Shown in pieces: positions 8,252 to 16,025 of a DNA stretch of 64,000 bases. The notes below the pieces were generated by a model. That model searched no databases and was not told the origin of the DNA. It saw only the letters and a list, made by a program, of their open reading frames with translations. Location of the stretch: contig JAHHIJ010000033.1 of NCBI GenBank assembly GCA_019358985.1, positions 22,836 to 86,835 on the forward strand. The letters run 5' to 3'. The position numbers and the translations under genes were made by a program. The DNA is from Tolypothrix brevis GSE-NOS-MK-07-07A (GTDB lineage: Bacteria > Cyanobacteriota > Cyanobacteriia > Cyanobacteriales > Nostocaceae). Each line of letters begins with the position of its first letter. The first letter of the stretch is position 1.

Positions 8252-9130
8252 ATGGAAACAGAAACTGCCAAACTGATCGATGGTAAAGCCATAGCAGCAA
8301 AAATTCAGACAGAACTTTCTGCTGTTATTACAAAATTACAACCCCAAATTGGACGTCCACCAGGTTTAGCAGTGCTGATGGTTGGTGATAACCCAGCTTC
8401 TGCGGCTTATGTACGCGGCAAAGAACGCGCTTGCGCTAAAGTGGGAATTGCCTCTTTTGGTCGGCATTTTCCCACTGAAACCACCCAAGCCGAACTAGAG
8501 TCGGTTATTGCGGCGCTAAACTCTGATGAACAAGTGGATGGCATTCTTGTACAACTTCCTCTACCAGATCATTTGGATGCTGCCACTTTACTACATCAAA
8601 TTGATCCCGACAAAGATGCCGACGGATTGCATCCGCTTAATTTGGGACGACTGGTACGGGGAGAACCGGGTTTACGCAGTTGCACTCCATATGGAGTTAT
8701 GCGGCTGTTGCAGGAATATGAAATTTCTTTACAGGGAAAACAAGCAGTGGTGGTGGGACGTAGTATTTTGGTGGGTAAACCAATGGCGTTGATGCTTTTA
8801 GAAGCTGATGCGACAGTGACTATCGCTCATTCGCGATCGCATGATCTCAAAGCGATCGCCTCAAAAGCTGATATCCTCATTACAGCAGTCGGTCGTCCTA
8901 ATCTCATCGACGCGCAAATGATCAAACCGGGCGCTGTTGTGGTAGATGTGGGAATGAATCGTATCACCGATGAAAGTGGTAATAGTCGCTTAGTTGGCGA
9001 TGTCAACTTTGACTCAACCAAAAACGTAGCAGGATTTATCACTCCTGTTCCTGGTGGTGTCGGTCCGATGACAGTTGCTATATTGTTACAAAATACAGTT
9101 TCTAGCTATTCCATGAAGAGGGAAGGGTAA
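8252..9130 (+). CDS. folD: Bifunctional methylenetetrahydrofolate dehydrogenase/cyclohydrolase FolD
   Basis: FolD interconverts methylene-, methenyl- and formyl-tetrahydrofolate for one-carbon metabolism. The 292-residue protein has the conserved segments [18 protein letters not shown] (catalytic Lys in this stretch), [18 protein letters not shown], the Rossmann segment [13 protein letters not shown] and the ending [14 protein letters not shown] chose the ATG at 8252 ([18 protein letters not shown]) because a GAGGG ribosome site lies 7 bases before it. The frame is open 12 codons further upstream, overlapping the divergent lipoprotein start. crtE follows after a 227-bp spacer. Confidence 0.96.
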   Translation: METETAKLIDGKAIAAKIQTELSAVITKLQPQIGRPPGLAVLMVGDNPASAAYVRGKERACAKVGIASFGRHFPTETTQAELESVIAALNSDEQVDGILVQLPLPDHLDAATLLHQIDPDKDADGLHPLNLGRLVRGEPGLRSCTPYGVMRLLQEYEISLQGKQAVVVGRSILVGKPMALMLLEADATVTIAHSRSHDLKAIASKADILITAVGRPNLIDAQMIKPGAVVVDVGMNRITDESGNSRLVGDVNFDSTKNVAGFITPVPGGVGPMTVAILLQNTVSSYSMKREG

Positions 9131-9236
9131 AGGGGAAAGGGGAAAGGGTAAAGGGTAGGAGTTATTTAAAATTAATCGATTGGTGTTGAATTGCTTCTTC
9201 CCTTTCCCCTTTTTTCCTTTCCCCTTTCCCCCTCCC
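9121..9236. repeat. Large G-rich/C-rich inverted repeat between folD and crtE
   Basis: AAAGGGGAAAGGGGAAAGGG (arm 9121-9158) faces a C-rich arm at 9196-9236 (CCCTTTCCCCTTTTTTCCTT and CCCCTTTCCCCC). Together they could form a long imperfect hairpin right after the folD stop. Related GGGGAAAGGGG strings are found at about 40188, 41535 and 57193. It could end folD transcription. The element is simple-sequence and probably mobile or slippage-prone. Confidence 0.65.
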
Positions 9237-9357
9237 AGATAAATTATGAGTTATAAATTTTTAATTCTTAACTCTTGACTCCTAACTCTTTTAGCTCCAA
9301 ATACCCGTAAAATTGTGACTTATATGACAAAAATTAAAAAATGTAAGGAATTTAAGG

Positions 9358-10284
9358 ATGGTAGCAGCGCATAACCTTCACAAAACTCCTGAGTCAGCTA
9401 AGTTTGACCTATTAGCTTATCTAAAAGAGCGGCAAAAGCTCTGTGAAACTGCTCTTGATAACGCAATTCCCATACGTTACCCAGACACAATTTATGAATC
9501 AATGCGCTACTCGCTATTAGCAGGAGGTAAGCGTCTGCGTCCCATTCTTTGCCTTGCTACCTGTGAAATGACTGGTGGAACAATCGAAATGGCAATGCCA
9601 ACAGCTTGCGCTTTAGAGATGATTCACACTATGTCGTTGATTCACGACGACCTGCCAGCGATGGATAATGATGATTATCGGCGCGGCAAACTGACAAATC
9701 ACAAAGTTTATGGCGAAGATATTGCAATTTTGGCTGGAGATGGCTTGTTGGCTTTAGCCTTTGAACATGTCGCCATTAACACCCAGAATGTGCCAAAAGA
9801 GCGCGTATTGCAAGTAATTGCTCGTTTGGGTCGTGCGCTGGGAGCGGCTGGCTTAGTGGGCGGTCAAGTTGTCGATTTACAATCGGAAGGAAAGCCGGAC
9901 ATTTCACTAGAAACGCTGAATTTCATTCATAATCATAAAACAGCCGCTCTTTTGGAAGCTTGCGTTGCCTGTGGAGGAGTTTTGACTGGGGTTTCGTCTG
10001 AAGATTTGCAACGTCTGTCTCGTTATGCTCAAAATATTGGGCTGGCATTTCAGATTGTCGATGATATTTTGGATATCACTGCGACGCAAGAGCAATTGGG
10101 CAAAACCGCTGGTAAAGACCAAAAAGCTAACAAAGTCACTTATCCCAAGCTTTGGGGGTTGGAGGAATCGCGTACAAAGGCTCAAGAGCTAATTGAAGCA
10201 GCTTGTGTGGAATTAGATCCATTTGGTGATCAAGCGAAACCGCTAATAGCGATCGCTCAATATATCATCAATCGCGATCGCTAA
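9358..10284 (+). CDS. crtE: Geranylgeranyl diphosphate synthase CrtE (polyprenyl synthetase)
   Basis: The enzyme joins isopentenyl units to make GGPP, the precursor of carotenoids, the chlorophyll phytyl tail and quinone tails. The 308 residues contain both aspartate-rich Mg2+ sites: DDLPAMDND at 97-105 and DDILD at 235-239. GGKRLRP (56-62) is the isopentenyl diphosphate binding segment. The pattern [14 protein letters not shown], with small residues before the first site, is typical of long-chain C20 producers in cyanobacteria. AAGGA precedes the ATG. The DUF212 membrane gene follows on the same strand, an arrangement I recall from other cyanobacteria. Confidence 0.93.
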   Translation: MVAAHNLHKTPESAKFDLLAYLKERQKLCETALDNAIPIRYPDTIYESMRYSLLAGGKRLRPILCLATCEMTGGTIEMAMPTACALEMIHTMSLIHDDLPAMDNDDYRRGKLTNHKVYGEDIAILAGDGLLALAFEHVAINTQNVPKERVLQVIARLGRALGAAGLVGGQVVDLQSEGKPDISLETLNFIHNHKTAALLEACVACGGVLTGVSSEDLQRLSRYAQNIGLAFQIVDDILDITATQEQLGKTAGKDQKANKVTYPKLWGLEESRTKAQELIEAACVELDPFGDQAKPLIAIAQYIINRDR

Positions 10285-10498
10285 CCCAACCCCAAAGGGG
10301 ATATTTGGGATAATGATATAACAAAAAGTGCCGATGGCGCGCGATCGCTCTGCGTCTTATATCCTAGACGCAGGGCAGCGGGAGCAACAATGGCATCCAA
10401 TTTTATGACCAAATGCCAAGGTTTTAGAGTGGGTTGGATTAAAATATTTCCCTAAATAACAACCCCTGCTAATATTGACTAACAAAGCTCAAAATACC

Positions 10499-10954
10499 AT
10501 GCAGGACATAGGCGACATCTTAAACAACCGGGTGCTGCTAGTTGCCCTTATTGCTTGTTTAATTGCCCAAACATTAAAGCTCATAGTTGAACTAGTCAAA
10601 AATCGTAAAGTTAACGTTAGTGTTTTAGTCACCACTGGAGGAATGCCCAGCGCTCATTCCACCTTAGTTACAGCTTTAGCAACCGGTGTGGGGCAAACTC
10701 TGGGTTGGGCATCTCCAGAGTTTGCACTCGCTGTAGTTTTTGCCATCATCGTCATGTACGATGCAGCAGGTGTTCGTCAAGCTGCCGGTAAGCAAGCTCG
10801 TATTCTCAATCAAATGATTGACGAATTGTTTCGCGAACATCCAGAATTTAACGAAGACCGTCTCAAAGAATTACTAGGACACACACCAATTCAGGTGATA
10901 GTCGGTTCCGCTTTGGGTATAACCATTTCTTGGTTAGCTAGGTTTGCTTATTAG
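10499..10954 (+). CDS. Divergent PAP2 family (DUF212) membrane protein
   Basis: The 151-residue protein has several hydrophobic helices and the family signature TTGGMPSAHS, with the acid-phosphatase-like Ser-Ala-His, followed by VMYDAAGVRQAAGKQA. DUF212 proteins resemble the vanadium haloperoxidase/PAP2 lipid phosphatase fold, but no reaction has been assigned with confidence. The ATG at 10499 (MQDIGDILNNRVL) is the conserved start; a TTG 24 bases earlier is also in frame. Position just after crtE suggests a possible link to isoprenoid diphosphate handling, which is an inference from context only. Confidence 0.85.
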   Translation: MQDIGDILNNRVLLVALIACLIAQTLKLIVELVKNRKVNVSVLVTTGGMPSAHSTLVTALATGVGQTLGWASPEFALAVVFAIIVMYDAAGVRQAAGKQARILNQMIDELFREHPEFNEDRLKELLGHTPIQVIVGSALGITISWLARFAY

Positions 10955-11045
10955 TTAGTGGTTGGTTGGAGCGTGGATAGTCGATAGTAGTTCTTTTTTG
11001 CAATTATCAATCAACAACCAACAACCAACTACTAACAACAAAAAA

Positions 11046-11690
11046 CTATAACCGCACAACTGAACGCAGTAGCAACACCTTTCGGCTGTCTACTAAATAA
11101 GTTGAAAAACCGCGCTCGTTCAGCTTTTGCAATGTGTTGTATGCTTCCCTTTGGTTAGTGGTGTAAACTGCTAGCAAGTAAGGGCGTTGTCCATAAGAAA
11201 CAAAACCGATGTCACCTTCTACGATTTGTTGCAGTTGAGTTGCCAATTCTGGACGGTTGAAATAATCCACCAAGACGGCATAACCCATTCCTAGTGATTG
11301 AGGATTATAGCTTGCTACCTGAGAACGAGGTTGCTGCGCGTCTACTGGTCGAGTTGTAATGATAGCAGACAAGCCGACAATACCGTTAACATACCTTGCC
11401 CAGCGATTGGCATCGTCAATCTTGTTAAACCCGCCAATACGAGTTACTGTATCGTTGAGATATCTACAGGTAGTGGTTTTCAGTTCAGTGGGCAAAGTGC
11501 GACGCAACTGAGTTTGATTATCTTGTGTGGGGCTAATTACCAATAAAAGATACTCACCCGCAGTTGGTGGTTGACAGACAGGAATGTTTTTTTGAGCGGT
11601 GACAGAGCTGATGTTCGCAGCAATCAAACTGGCGATCGCTAACACGAAAGCACTTGATAAAGTCGTAAATCTACGCATCATTTGAGACAT
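11046..11690 (-). CDS. Exported hypothetical protein with SPOR-like repeat pattern
   Basis: The 214-residue protein begins with a clear signal peptide (RRFTTLSSAFVLAIASLIAA, cleavage probably after VTA near residue 32). The mature part has two halves of similar pattern: EYLLLVISP...TELKTTTCRYLNDTVTRIGGF and YAVLVDYF...QRPYLLAVYTTNQREAYNTL. This resembles the peptide-binding SPOR-like alpha/beta arrangement, with Val/Gly strands followed by a helix. It is a conserved cyanobacterial hypothetical; no function can be named. The gene stands alone, downstream of a repeat-rich gap and convergent with the DUF212 gene. Confidence 0.6.
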   Translation of the reverse strand: MSQMMRRFTTLSSAFVLAIASLIAANISSVTAQKNIPVCQPPTAGEYLLLVISPTQDNQTQLRRTLPTELKTTTCRYLNDTVTRIGGFNKIDDANRWARYVNGIVGLSAIITTRPVDAQQPRSQVASYNPQSLGMGYAVLVDYFNRPELATQLQQIVEGDIGFVSYGQRPYLLAVYTTNQREAYNTLQKLNERGFSTYLVDSRKVLLLRSVVRL

Positions 11691-11831
11691 AATTAATTTT
11701 TCTAAATTTTTTCAAAACATTTCCTCAAAATATGTTTTGTTCGCCTTTTGGGGCAAGTTATGAAACCTGCCCCAAAAGGCGATGGCGCTCCGCGCCCGCT
11801 GGAAGCGATCGCAACTGTGCGCTATATTATA

Positions 11832-12167
11832 TCAGGAAACGTTGGCAAATGATGCCACAGCTTCAGAAATCGTCTCAGAAGGTGATTGAAATTCCCCTGT
11901 CATCACATACTCCAATCGCAGTTTTAACCAGGTAATAAATTGGGAATTTGTCGAAATAATTGCTGCGGCTGGTTTGGGACACTTTGCCTTAATTTCAGCC
12001 ATTTCCGGTGCTTCTAGAAAAGCTGGTTGCTTAACTAACCAAAAATCAATTTCTTTTTCTTGTTCGTGGTAGTAGCGAGTGCGTTCTTTGAGAACTTCGG
12101 CAATTGGTTCTTCTTGTATGAGAAAGCGTTCACTTGCCAAAGCGTAATAGTATGTTTGCATGTTCAT
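11832..12167 (-). CDS. ycf54: Ycf54, accessory factor of Mg-protoporphyrin ester cyclase
   Basis: Ycf54 (DUF2488) binds and stabilises the aerobic cyclase AcsF/CycI that forms ring E of chlorophyll. The 111-residue product MNMQTYYYALASERFLIQEE, followed by KERTRYYHEQEKEIDFWLV, KCPKPAAAIISTNSQFI and WLKLRLEYV, matches the family over its whole length. Synechocystis Ycf54 is about 106 residues. The start is set at the ATG at 12167 (or 12161); the frame runs 15 codons further upstream, but that part (MVDLYPYDYSLATLI) has no counterpart in the family. Spacing to the next genes suggests a single-gene unit. Confidence 0.93.
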   Translation of the reverse strand: MNMQTYYYALASERFLIQEEPIAEVLKERTRYYHEQEKEIDFWLVKQPAFLEAPEMAEIKAKCPKPAAAIISTNSQFITWLKLRLEYVMTGEFQSPSETISEAVASFANVS

Positions 12168-12279
12168 TATGAGCGTTGCTAATGAATAATCATAAGGGTA
12201 CAGGTCAACCACTGTACCCCTATCTATTAATTAAACTTAAATTAAGTAAGTAAACCTCAAATATTCTCCGCTCTTCGTA

Positions 12280-12468
12280 GTGAGCGGTTTACCGCTCATC
12301 GAGTCGTGATTTTAACGGCTGAAGCCGTTACTACGTTAAAGAGCATTATTTATGCTCCAGAACTTACCTTAAGAGTGAGCGGTTTACCGCTCATCGAGTC
12401 GTGATTTTAACGGCTGAAGCCGTTACTACGTTAAAGAGCGTTATTTATGCTCCAGAACTTACCTTAAG
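12280..12468. repeat. Two tandem copies of a 95-bp unit with three hairpins each
   Basis: Copy 1 is at 12280-12373 and copy 2 at 12375-12468. Each unit carries three perfect short hairpins: GAGCGG-TTTA-CCGCTC, TAACGGCT-GA-AGCCGTTA, and GAGCAT-TATTT-ATGCTC. The copies differ at one clear position, where copy 2 has GAGCGT in the third hairpin, which keeps pairing as a G-T wobble. The downstream gene's stop codon lies inside the end of copy 2. Confidence 0.9.
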
Positions 12469-13232
12469 CTAGTCCTGAAGGGACAACGACTCGCAAGCGG
12501 TTTATTTATCGCACTTTTTCCTGTCCAGTTCCAAAGTCGCTTGATTATACCGAAAAATGTTGGTTTCTCTTGCCCAGTAGCTTGTTTTTCGTTTGCTGTC
12601 AGCTTGTCTAAAAACAAGGTGTTGTCAAAATAGTGTTCCAAGAAAATTATCTTCAAATCATCCGTGACACGGGCAATACTCATACCGATAATTTCCACCG
12701 TTTCCCCAGTAGGTGTAAAATCTTTGTATGGACCGTTAAAATGTCCCCAATGCCGCCATTTAAATGTGACGTTTGGTGGTCCAGAAAAGACTTCTAGCAC
12801 TTCCCAAGGAAATCCTTGAGGAAATGTTGTGTGGAAGATTTTGCCGGATGATTCAAAGTCTTCCTCAGAAGCTTTGTAATGGTCTGAATCAGCCATAAAT
12901 AAATTGTAAGTACCAGCAACTCCTAATTCTGCTGCTGTATACTCTACTCCACCATTGGTACTGACGCGAAACTTCTCATTTACAACCGACAACCACTGTT
13001 GAGGGTTGCTTTTAAATGATACCTCCATTTCAAAAGTTCTCACCAAGTTCTGCACGATCGCTTCTAAAGAACCTTCAAGGTGATTGCGTGTACTTTCTTT
13101 GGCGAGGTTCTCTTTTGACCGAGTATAATCTGGTGGAGTTTGATAACGCCACTCTGCATCAGTACTTTGTGCAATTACTGTATCTCTATCTTGCACCCAA
13201 AGCGGAAGGCTGTTAGATTGTGTTGCGCTCAT
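12459..13232 (-). CDS. SnoaL/NTF2-like fold protein (pathogenesis-related-like)
   Basis: From the ATG at 13232 the product (MSATQSNSLPLWVQDRD) is 257 residues. It contains segments such as ADWRYQTPPDYTRS (here AEWRYQTPPDYTRS), MEVSFKSNPQQW, FKWRHWGHFNGPY and IIFLEHYFDN, typical of an NTF2-like cone fold related to polyketide-cyclase-like or pathogenesis-related-like proteins. These bind small hydrophobic molecules; the actual ligand is unknown. A second ATG at 13283 lengthens the protein by 17 residues and sits right against GAGGGG, so the start is uncertain. The last residues and the stop are coded by the end of the tandem repeat at 12375-12468. It follows pdxJ by 16-67 bp on the same strand. 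Confidence 0.65.
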   Translation of the reverse strand: MSATQSNSLPLWVQDRDTVIAQSTDAEWRYQTPPDYTRSKENLAKESTRNHLEGSLEAIVQNLVRTFEMEVSFKSNPQQWLSVVNEKFRVSTNGGVEYTAAELGVAGTYNLFMADSDHYKASEEDFESSGKIFHTTFPQGFPWEVLEVFSGPPNVTFKWRHWGHFNGPYKDFTPTGETVEIIGMSIARVTDDLKIIFLEHYFDNTLFLDKLTANEKQATGQEKPTFFGIIKRLWNWTGKSAINKPLASRCPFRTSLR

Positions 13233-13299
13233 ATAAGTCTTAGTTTGTTGATTTGACTCTTTGTGTGGATTTCGCAGCAACATCCCCTCTAATATCGTC

Positions 13300-14022
13300 C
13301 TAAAGATTCCCCCGCATGGCTTGTTTCATCTCACGAACTGCTCTTTCTATACCTACTAAAGCTGCCCGACTGATGATACTATGACCAATATTCAACTCTT
13401 CCATGCCTGAAAGACAAGCCACAGGATAAACATTCCAGTAAGTGAGTCCATGACCGGCATTCACTCGCAATCCGGAAGCTAACGCTTGCTCACATCCCGA
13501 CGCTAACACCTTTAATTCTTGCTTGCGACTTGTTTCATCTTTAGCTTCAGCATACTGCCCGGTGTGCAGTTCAATAAATTTCGCTTTCACCTTGACAGAA
13601 GCTTCAATTTGTGCTGGTTCGGCATCAATAAAGAGACTAACTGGGATAGCGGCGCTTTGCAACTGATCAACTATCTCACCTATTCTAGCAATTTGACCCA
13701 GGATATCAAGACCGCCTTCGGTGGTGACTTCTTGGCGTTTTTCGGGTACTAAAGTGACATAATCGGGTTTGATATCGAGAGCGATCGCTAACATTTCTTC
13801 AGTCGCTGCCATTTCTAGATTAAGATGCGATCGCACGGTTTGCCGCAAGAGACGCACATCCCGATCTTGAATATGTCGCCGATCTTCGCGCAAGTGTACA
13901 GTAATACCATCAGCACCGGCTAATTCTGCCAGCACTGCTGCTGCTACCGGATCTGGTTCCACCGTTTGCCGTGCTTGCCGAATCGTAGCGATGTGGTCAA
14001 TATTTACACCGAGTGTAAGCAC
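13300..14022 (-). CDS. pdxJ: Pyridoxine 5'-phosphate synthase PdxJ
   Basis: PdxJ condenses 1-deoxy-xylulose 5-phosphate with 3-amino-2-oxopropyl phosphate to form pyridoxine 5'-phosphate. The 240-residue TIM-barrel protein carries the family segments [15 protein letters not shown] (with the active-site His), [36 protein letters not shown] and [13 protein letters not shown] placed the start at a GTG at 14022: the canonical N-terminus is [10 protein letters not shown], and GGGGAG lies 9 bases upstream. The ATG seven codons earlier gives an untypical MQRGEIR extension. The SnoaL-like gene follows closely. Confidence 0.95.
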   Translation of the reverse strand: MLTLGVNIDHIATIRQARQTVEPDPVAAAVLAELAGADGITVHLREDRRHIQDRDVRLLRQTVRSHLNLEMAATEEMLAIALDIKPDYVTLVPEKRQEVTTEGGLDILGQIARIGEIVDQLQSAAIPVSLFIDAEPAQIEASVKVKAKFIELHTGQYAEAKDETSRKQELKVLASGCEQALASGLRVNAGHGLTYWNVYPVACLSGMEELNIGHSIISRAALVGIERAVREMKQAMRGNL

Positions 14023-14123
14023 CCTAATTTCTCCCCTTTGCATCCTCAGTTCTTGATTTTAGCCCAAATGTTGGTTGGGGGGAATATTCAAAGTAGAGAC
14101 TACCAAGTGCTACGTCTAATCAA

Positions 14124-14243
14124 GAGACATCTCCAGAAATTAATTATGCGTTACCCGAAACCCTTGTAGAGACGTTCCGACGGAACGTCTTTACGTATGA
14201 ATCTGGAGATGTCTAAGGGTTTCAGGCAACGCATAATTAATTT
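14124..14243. repeat. Interleaved inverted repeats (two nested or colliding small elements)
   Basis: GAGACATCTCCAGA (14124-14137) pairs with TCTGGAGATGTCT (14202-14214). AATTAATTATGCGTT...AAACCCTT (14137-14165) pairs with AAGGGTTT...AACGCATAATTAATT (14215-14242). Between them lies GTAGAGACGTTCCG/CGGAACGTCTTTAC. The order is A, B, C, C', A', B', so A and B pairings cross instead of nesting. The B and C words recur at 40797-40892, 50151-50228 and 59767-59900. Confidence 0.8.
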
Positions 14244-14470
14244 ATCAATGGTTGCGATTAGGGAAGGGATTTAGTCGGTGTAGAATCAAATAGCCCCTTT
14301 GTCTTACGTTGTATATAAGCAACTCAAAGACAGAGGGGACTTTATTTTTAGGCGATACTCCTTCATGAGTCGCTCCGCGAACGCCAAAAATCATTAAATT
14401 GGCAAAAAACGTCCAGAAAGTAAACACTTTGCAGTAAAATTATACCTTTAGATAGAGGAGGGCAAAGAAA
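14244..14470. other. Non-coding spacer upstream of the histidine phosphatase gene
   Basis: No convincing gene is visible. The stretch holds a 21-base word GGCGATACTCCTTCATGAGT followed by CGCTCCGCGAACGCC, a variant of the CTCCTGTCGGAGACGC...CGCGAACG repeat that also occurs at 23497 and 35829. A ribosome site (GAGGAGGG) lies at 14456, 8 bases before the next ATG. Confidence 0.6.
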
Positions 14471-15820
14471 ATGACTCGTGTGATCATCGTGCGCCACGGT
14501 CAAAGCACATATAACATCGAAAAGCGTATCCAAGGTCGCACAGATGCGTCCACCATCAGCGAAAAAGGTCGTAACCAAGCTTGTTTAGCAGGCAAAGCCC
14601 TCACTAATATTCAATTTAATGCAATTTACAGCAGTCCTTTACGACGAGCGAAAGAGACAGCAGATATCATTCAAAGTGAATTGACAAATAATTTTGGATC
14701 TGCTGTACCACAAACCTCTGATAAGCTGCTGGAAATTGACCTTCCCTTATGGGAAAAAATGTTCAGTGCTGATGTCAAACAGAAATTTGCCGAAGACTAC
14801 CGCACTTGGAAAGAACGTCCTCACGAACTGCGGATGCTAGTTCCAGAAACTGAGGGAACAAAAGAACATTTCCCGGTTTTGGCTTTGTATGAACAAGCGC
14901 GGGAATTTTGGCAAGAAATTTTGTCTCAGAATCAAGGACAAACCATTTTAATTGTCGGACATAACGGCATCAATCGAGCGTTAATCAGCACCGCACTGTC
15001 GATATCTGCATCTCGCTACCATTGCATACAGCAATCTAACTGTGGCATCAGCGTTTTGAATTTTTCTGGGGGATTAGGAGAACCAGTCCAACTAGAATCC
15101 ATGAATCAGACGCAACACTTAGGCGAAATTCTACCTTCCTTGCGACCAAATCATCAAGGAGTCAGATTGTTGCTGGTGCGTCACGGTGAAACTGAATGGA
15201 ATCGTCAAGGTAGATTTCAAGGACAAATTGATATCCCCCTAAACAATAATGGTAGGTTTCAGGCACAAAAAGCCGGCGAGTTTCTCCAACAAGTAGCAAT
15301 TGATTTTGCCGTTAGTAGTTCAATGCTCCGTCCTAAAGAAACAGCGGAGATTATTTTACAGCATCACAAAAGTATAAAGTTGGATTTAGTTGATGGTTTA
15401 AGAGAAATTAGTCACGGACTCTGGGAAGGAAAATTTGAAAAAGAAATAGAGCAAGAATATCCCGGAGAATTGCAACGTTGGCGAACAATTCCAGCATTCG
15501 TACAAATGCCTGAAGGGGAAAATCTGCAACAAGTGTGCGATCGCAGTATATCAGCTTGGCAATCTATAGTTGAAACAGCAATACTAAATCAACTTCAAAC
15601 TGGCTTAGTAGTCGCTCACGACGCTACAAATAAAACCTTGCTTTGTCATATTCTCGGTTTACCATCAGAAAATTTCTGGAATTTCCGTCAAGGAAATGGC
15701 GCAATCAGCGTTATCGATTACCCTTCTGGACTCAACGGTTTACCAGTAATGCAAGCAATGAATATCACCACTCACTTAGGTGGAGGTGTACTCGATAAAA
15801 CCGCAGCCGGCGCACTTTAA
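14471..15820 (+). CDS. Two-domain histidine phosphatase (phosphoglycerate-mutase-like)
   Basis: The 449-residue protein is a tandem of two histidine-phosphatase domains. Domain 1 has the phosphate-accepting motif RHGQ (R8-H9-G10) and a second active-site His in VGHNG (His164). Domain 2 has RHGE (R237-H238-G239) and VVAHDATNK. Both look catalytically complete. Such cyanobacterial proteins are annotated as phosphoglycerate mutase or alpha-ribazole phosphatase-like; neither the substrate nor a role in glycolysis can be settled here. The ATG at 14471 follows GAGGAGGGCAAAGAAA. Its neighbours on both sides are repeat-filled spacers, so it is probably transcribed alone. Confidence 0.9.
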   Translation: MTRVIIVRHGQSTYNIEKRIQGRTDASTISEKGRNQACLAGKALTNIQFNAIYSSPLRRAKETADIIQSELTNNFGSAVPQTSDKLLEIDLPLWEKMFSADVKQKFAEDYRTWKERPHELRMLVPETEGTKEHFPVLALYEQAREFWQEILSQNQGQTILIVGHNGINRALISTALSISASRYHCIQQSNCGISVLNFSGGLGEPVQLESMNQTQHLGEILPSLRPNHQGVRLLLVRHGETEWNRQGRFQGQIDIPLNNNGRFQAQKAGEFLQQVAIDFAVSSSMLRPKETAEIILQHHKSIKLDLVDGLREISHGLWEGKFEKEIEQEYPGELQRWRTIPAFVQMPEGENLQQVCDRSISAWQSIVETAILNQLQTGLVVAHDATNKTLLCHILGLPSENFWNFRQGNGAISVIDYPSGLNGLPVMQAMNITTHLGGGVLDKTAAGAL

Positions 15821-15827
15821 GTTAGGA

Positions 15828-15990
15828 GTAGAGACGCGATTCATCCCGTCTGTATAGAGTTATGAGTGAGGAATAAAGTTAGGAGTAATAAGCAAGAAGT
15901 AAATAATTCCACTCCTCTTAACTCCTAACAGACGTTCCACGGTCACGTCTCTACCTAAGTACAGACGTTCCACGGTCACGTCTCTACCTA
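15828..15990. repeat. GTAGAGACG-family repeats with a 33-bp tandem duplication
   Basis: Behind the phosphatase stop are GTAGAGACGCGATTCATCCC and a GTTAGGAGTA word. Then two tandem units at 15928-15960 and 15961-15990 follow, each reading ACAGACGTTCCACGGTCACG then TCTCTACCTAA. The unit's ends ACGTT..., ...ACGTCTCTAC are degenerate arms of the common palindrome. No gene is seen in this spacer. Confidence 0.75.
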
Positions 15991-16025
15991 ACTTCGCGCT
16001 TTTTAACTCGTAACTCAAAATTTTT

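Noticed and set aside
8526..8792. 88-codon plus-strand frame
   Set aside because: It is an out-of-frame shadow of folD.
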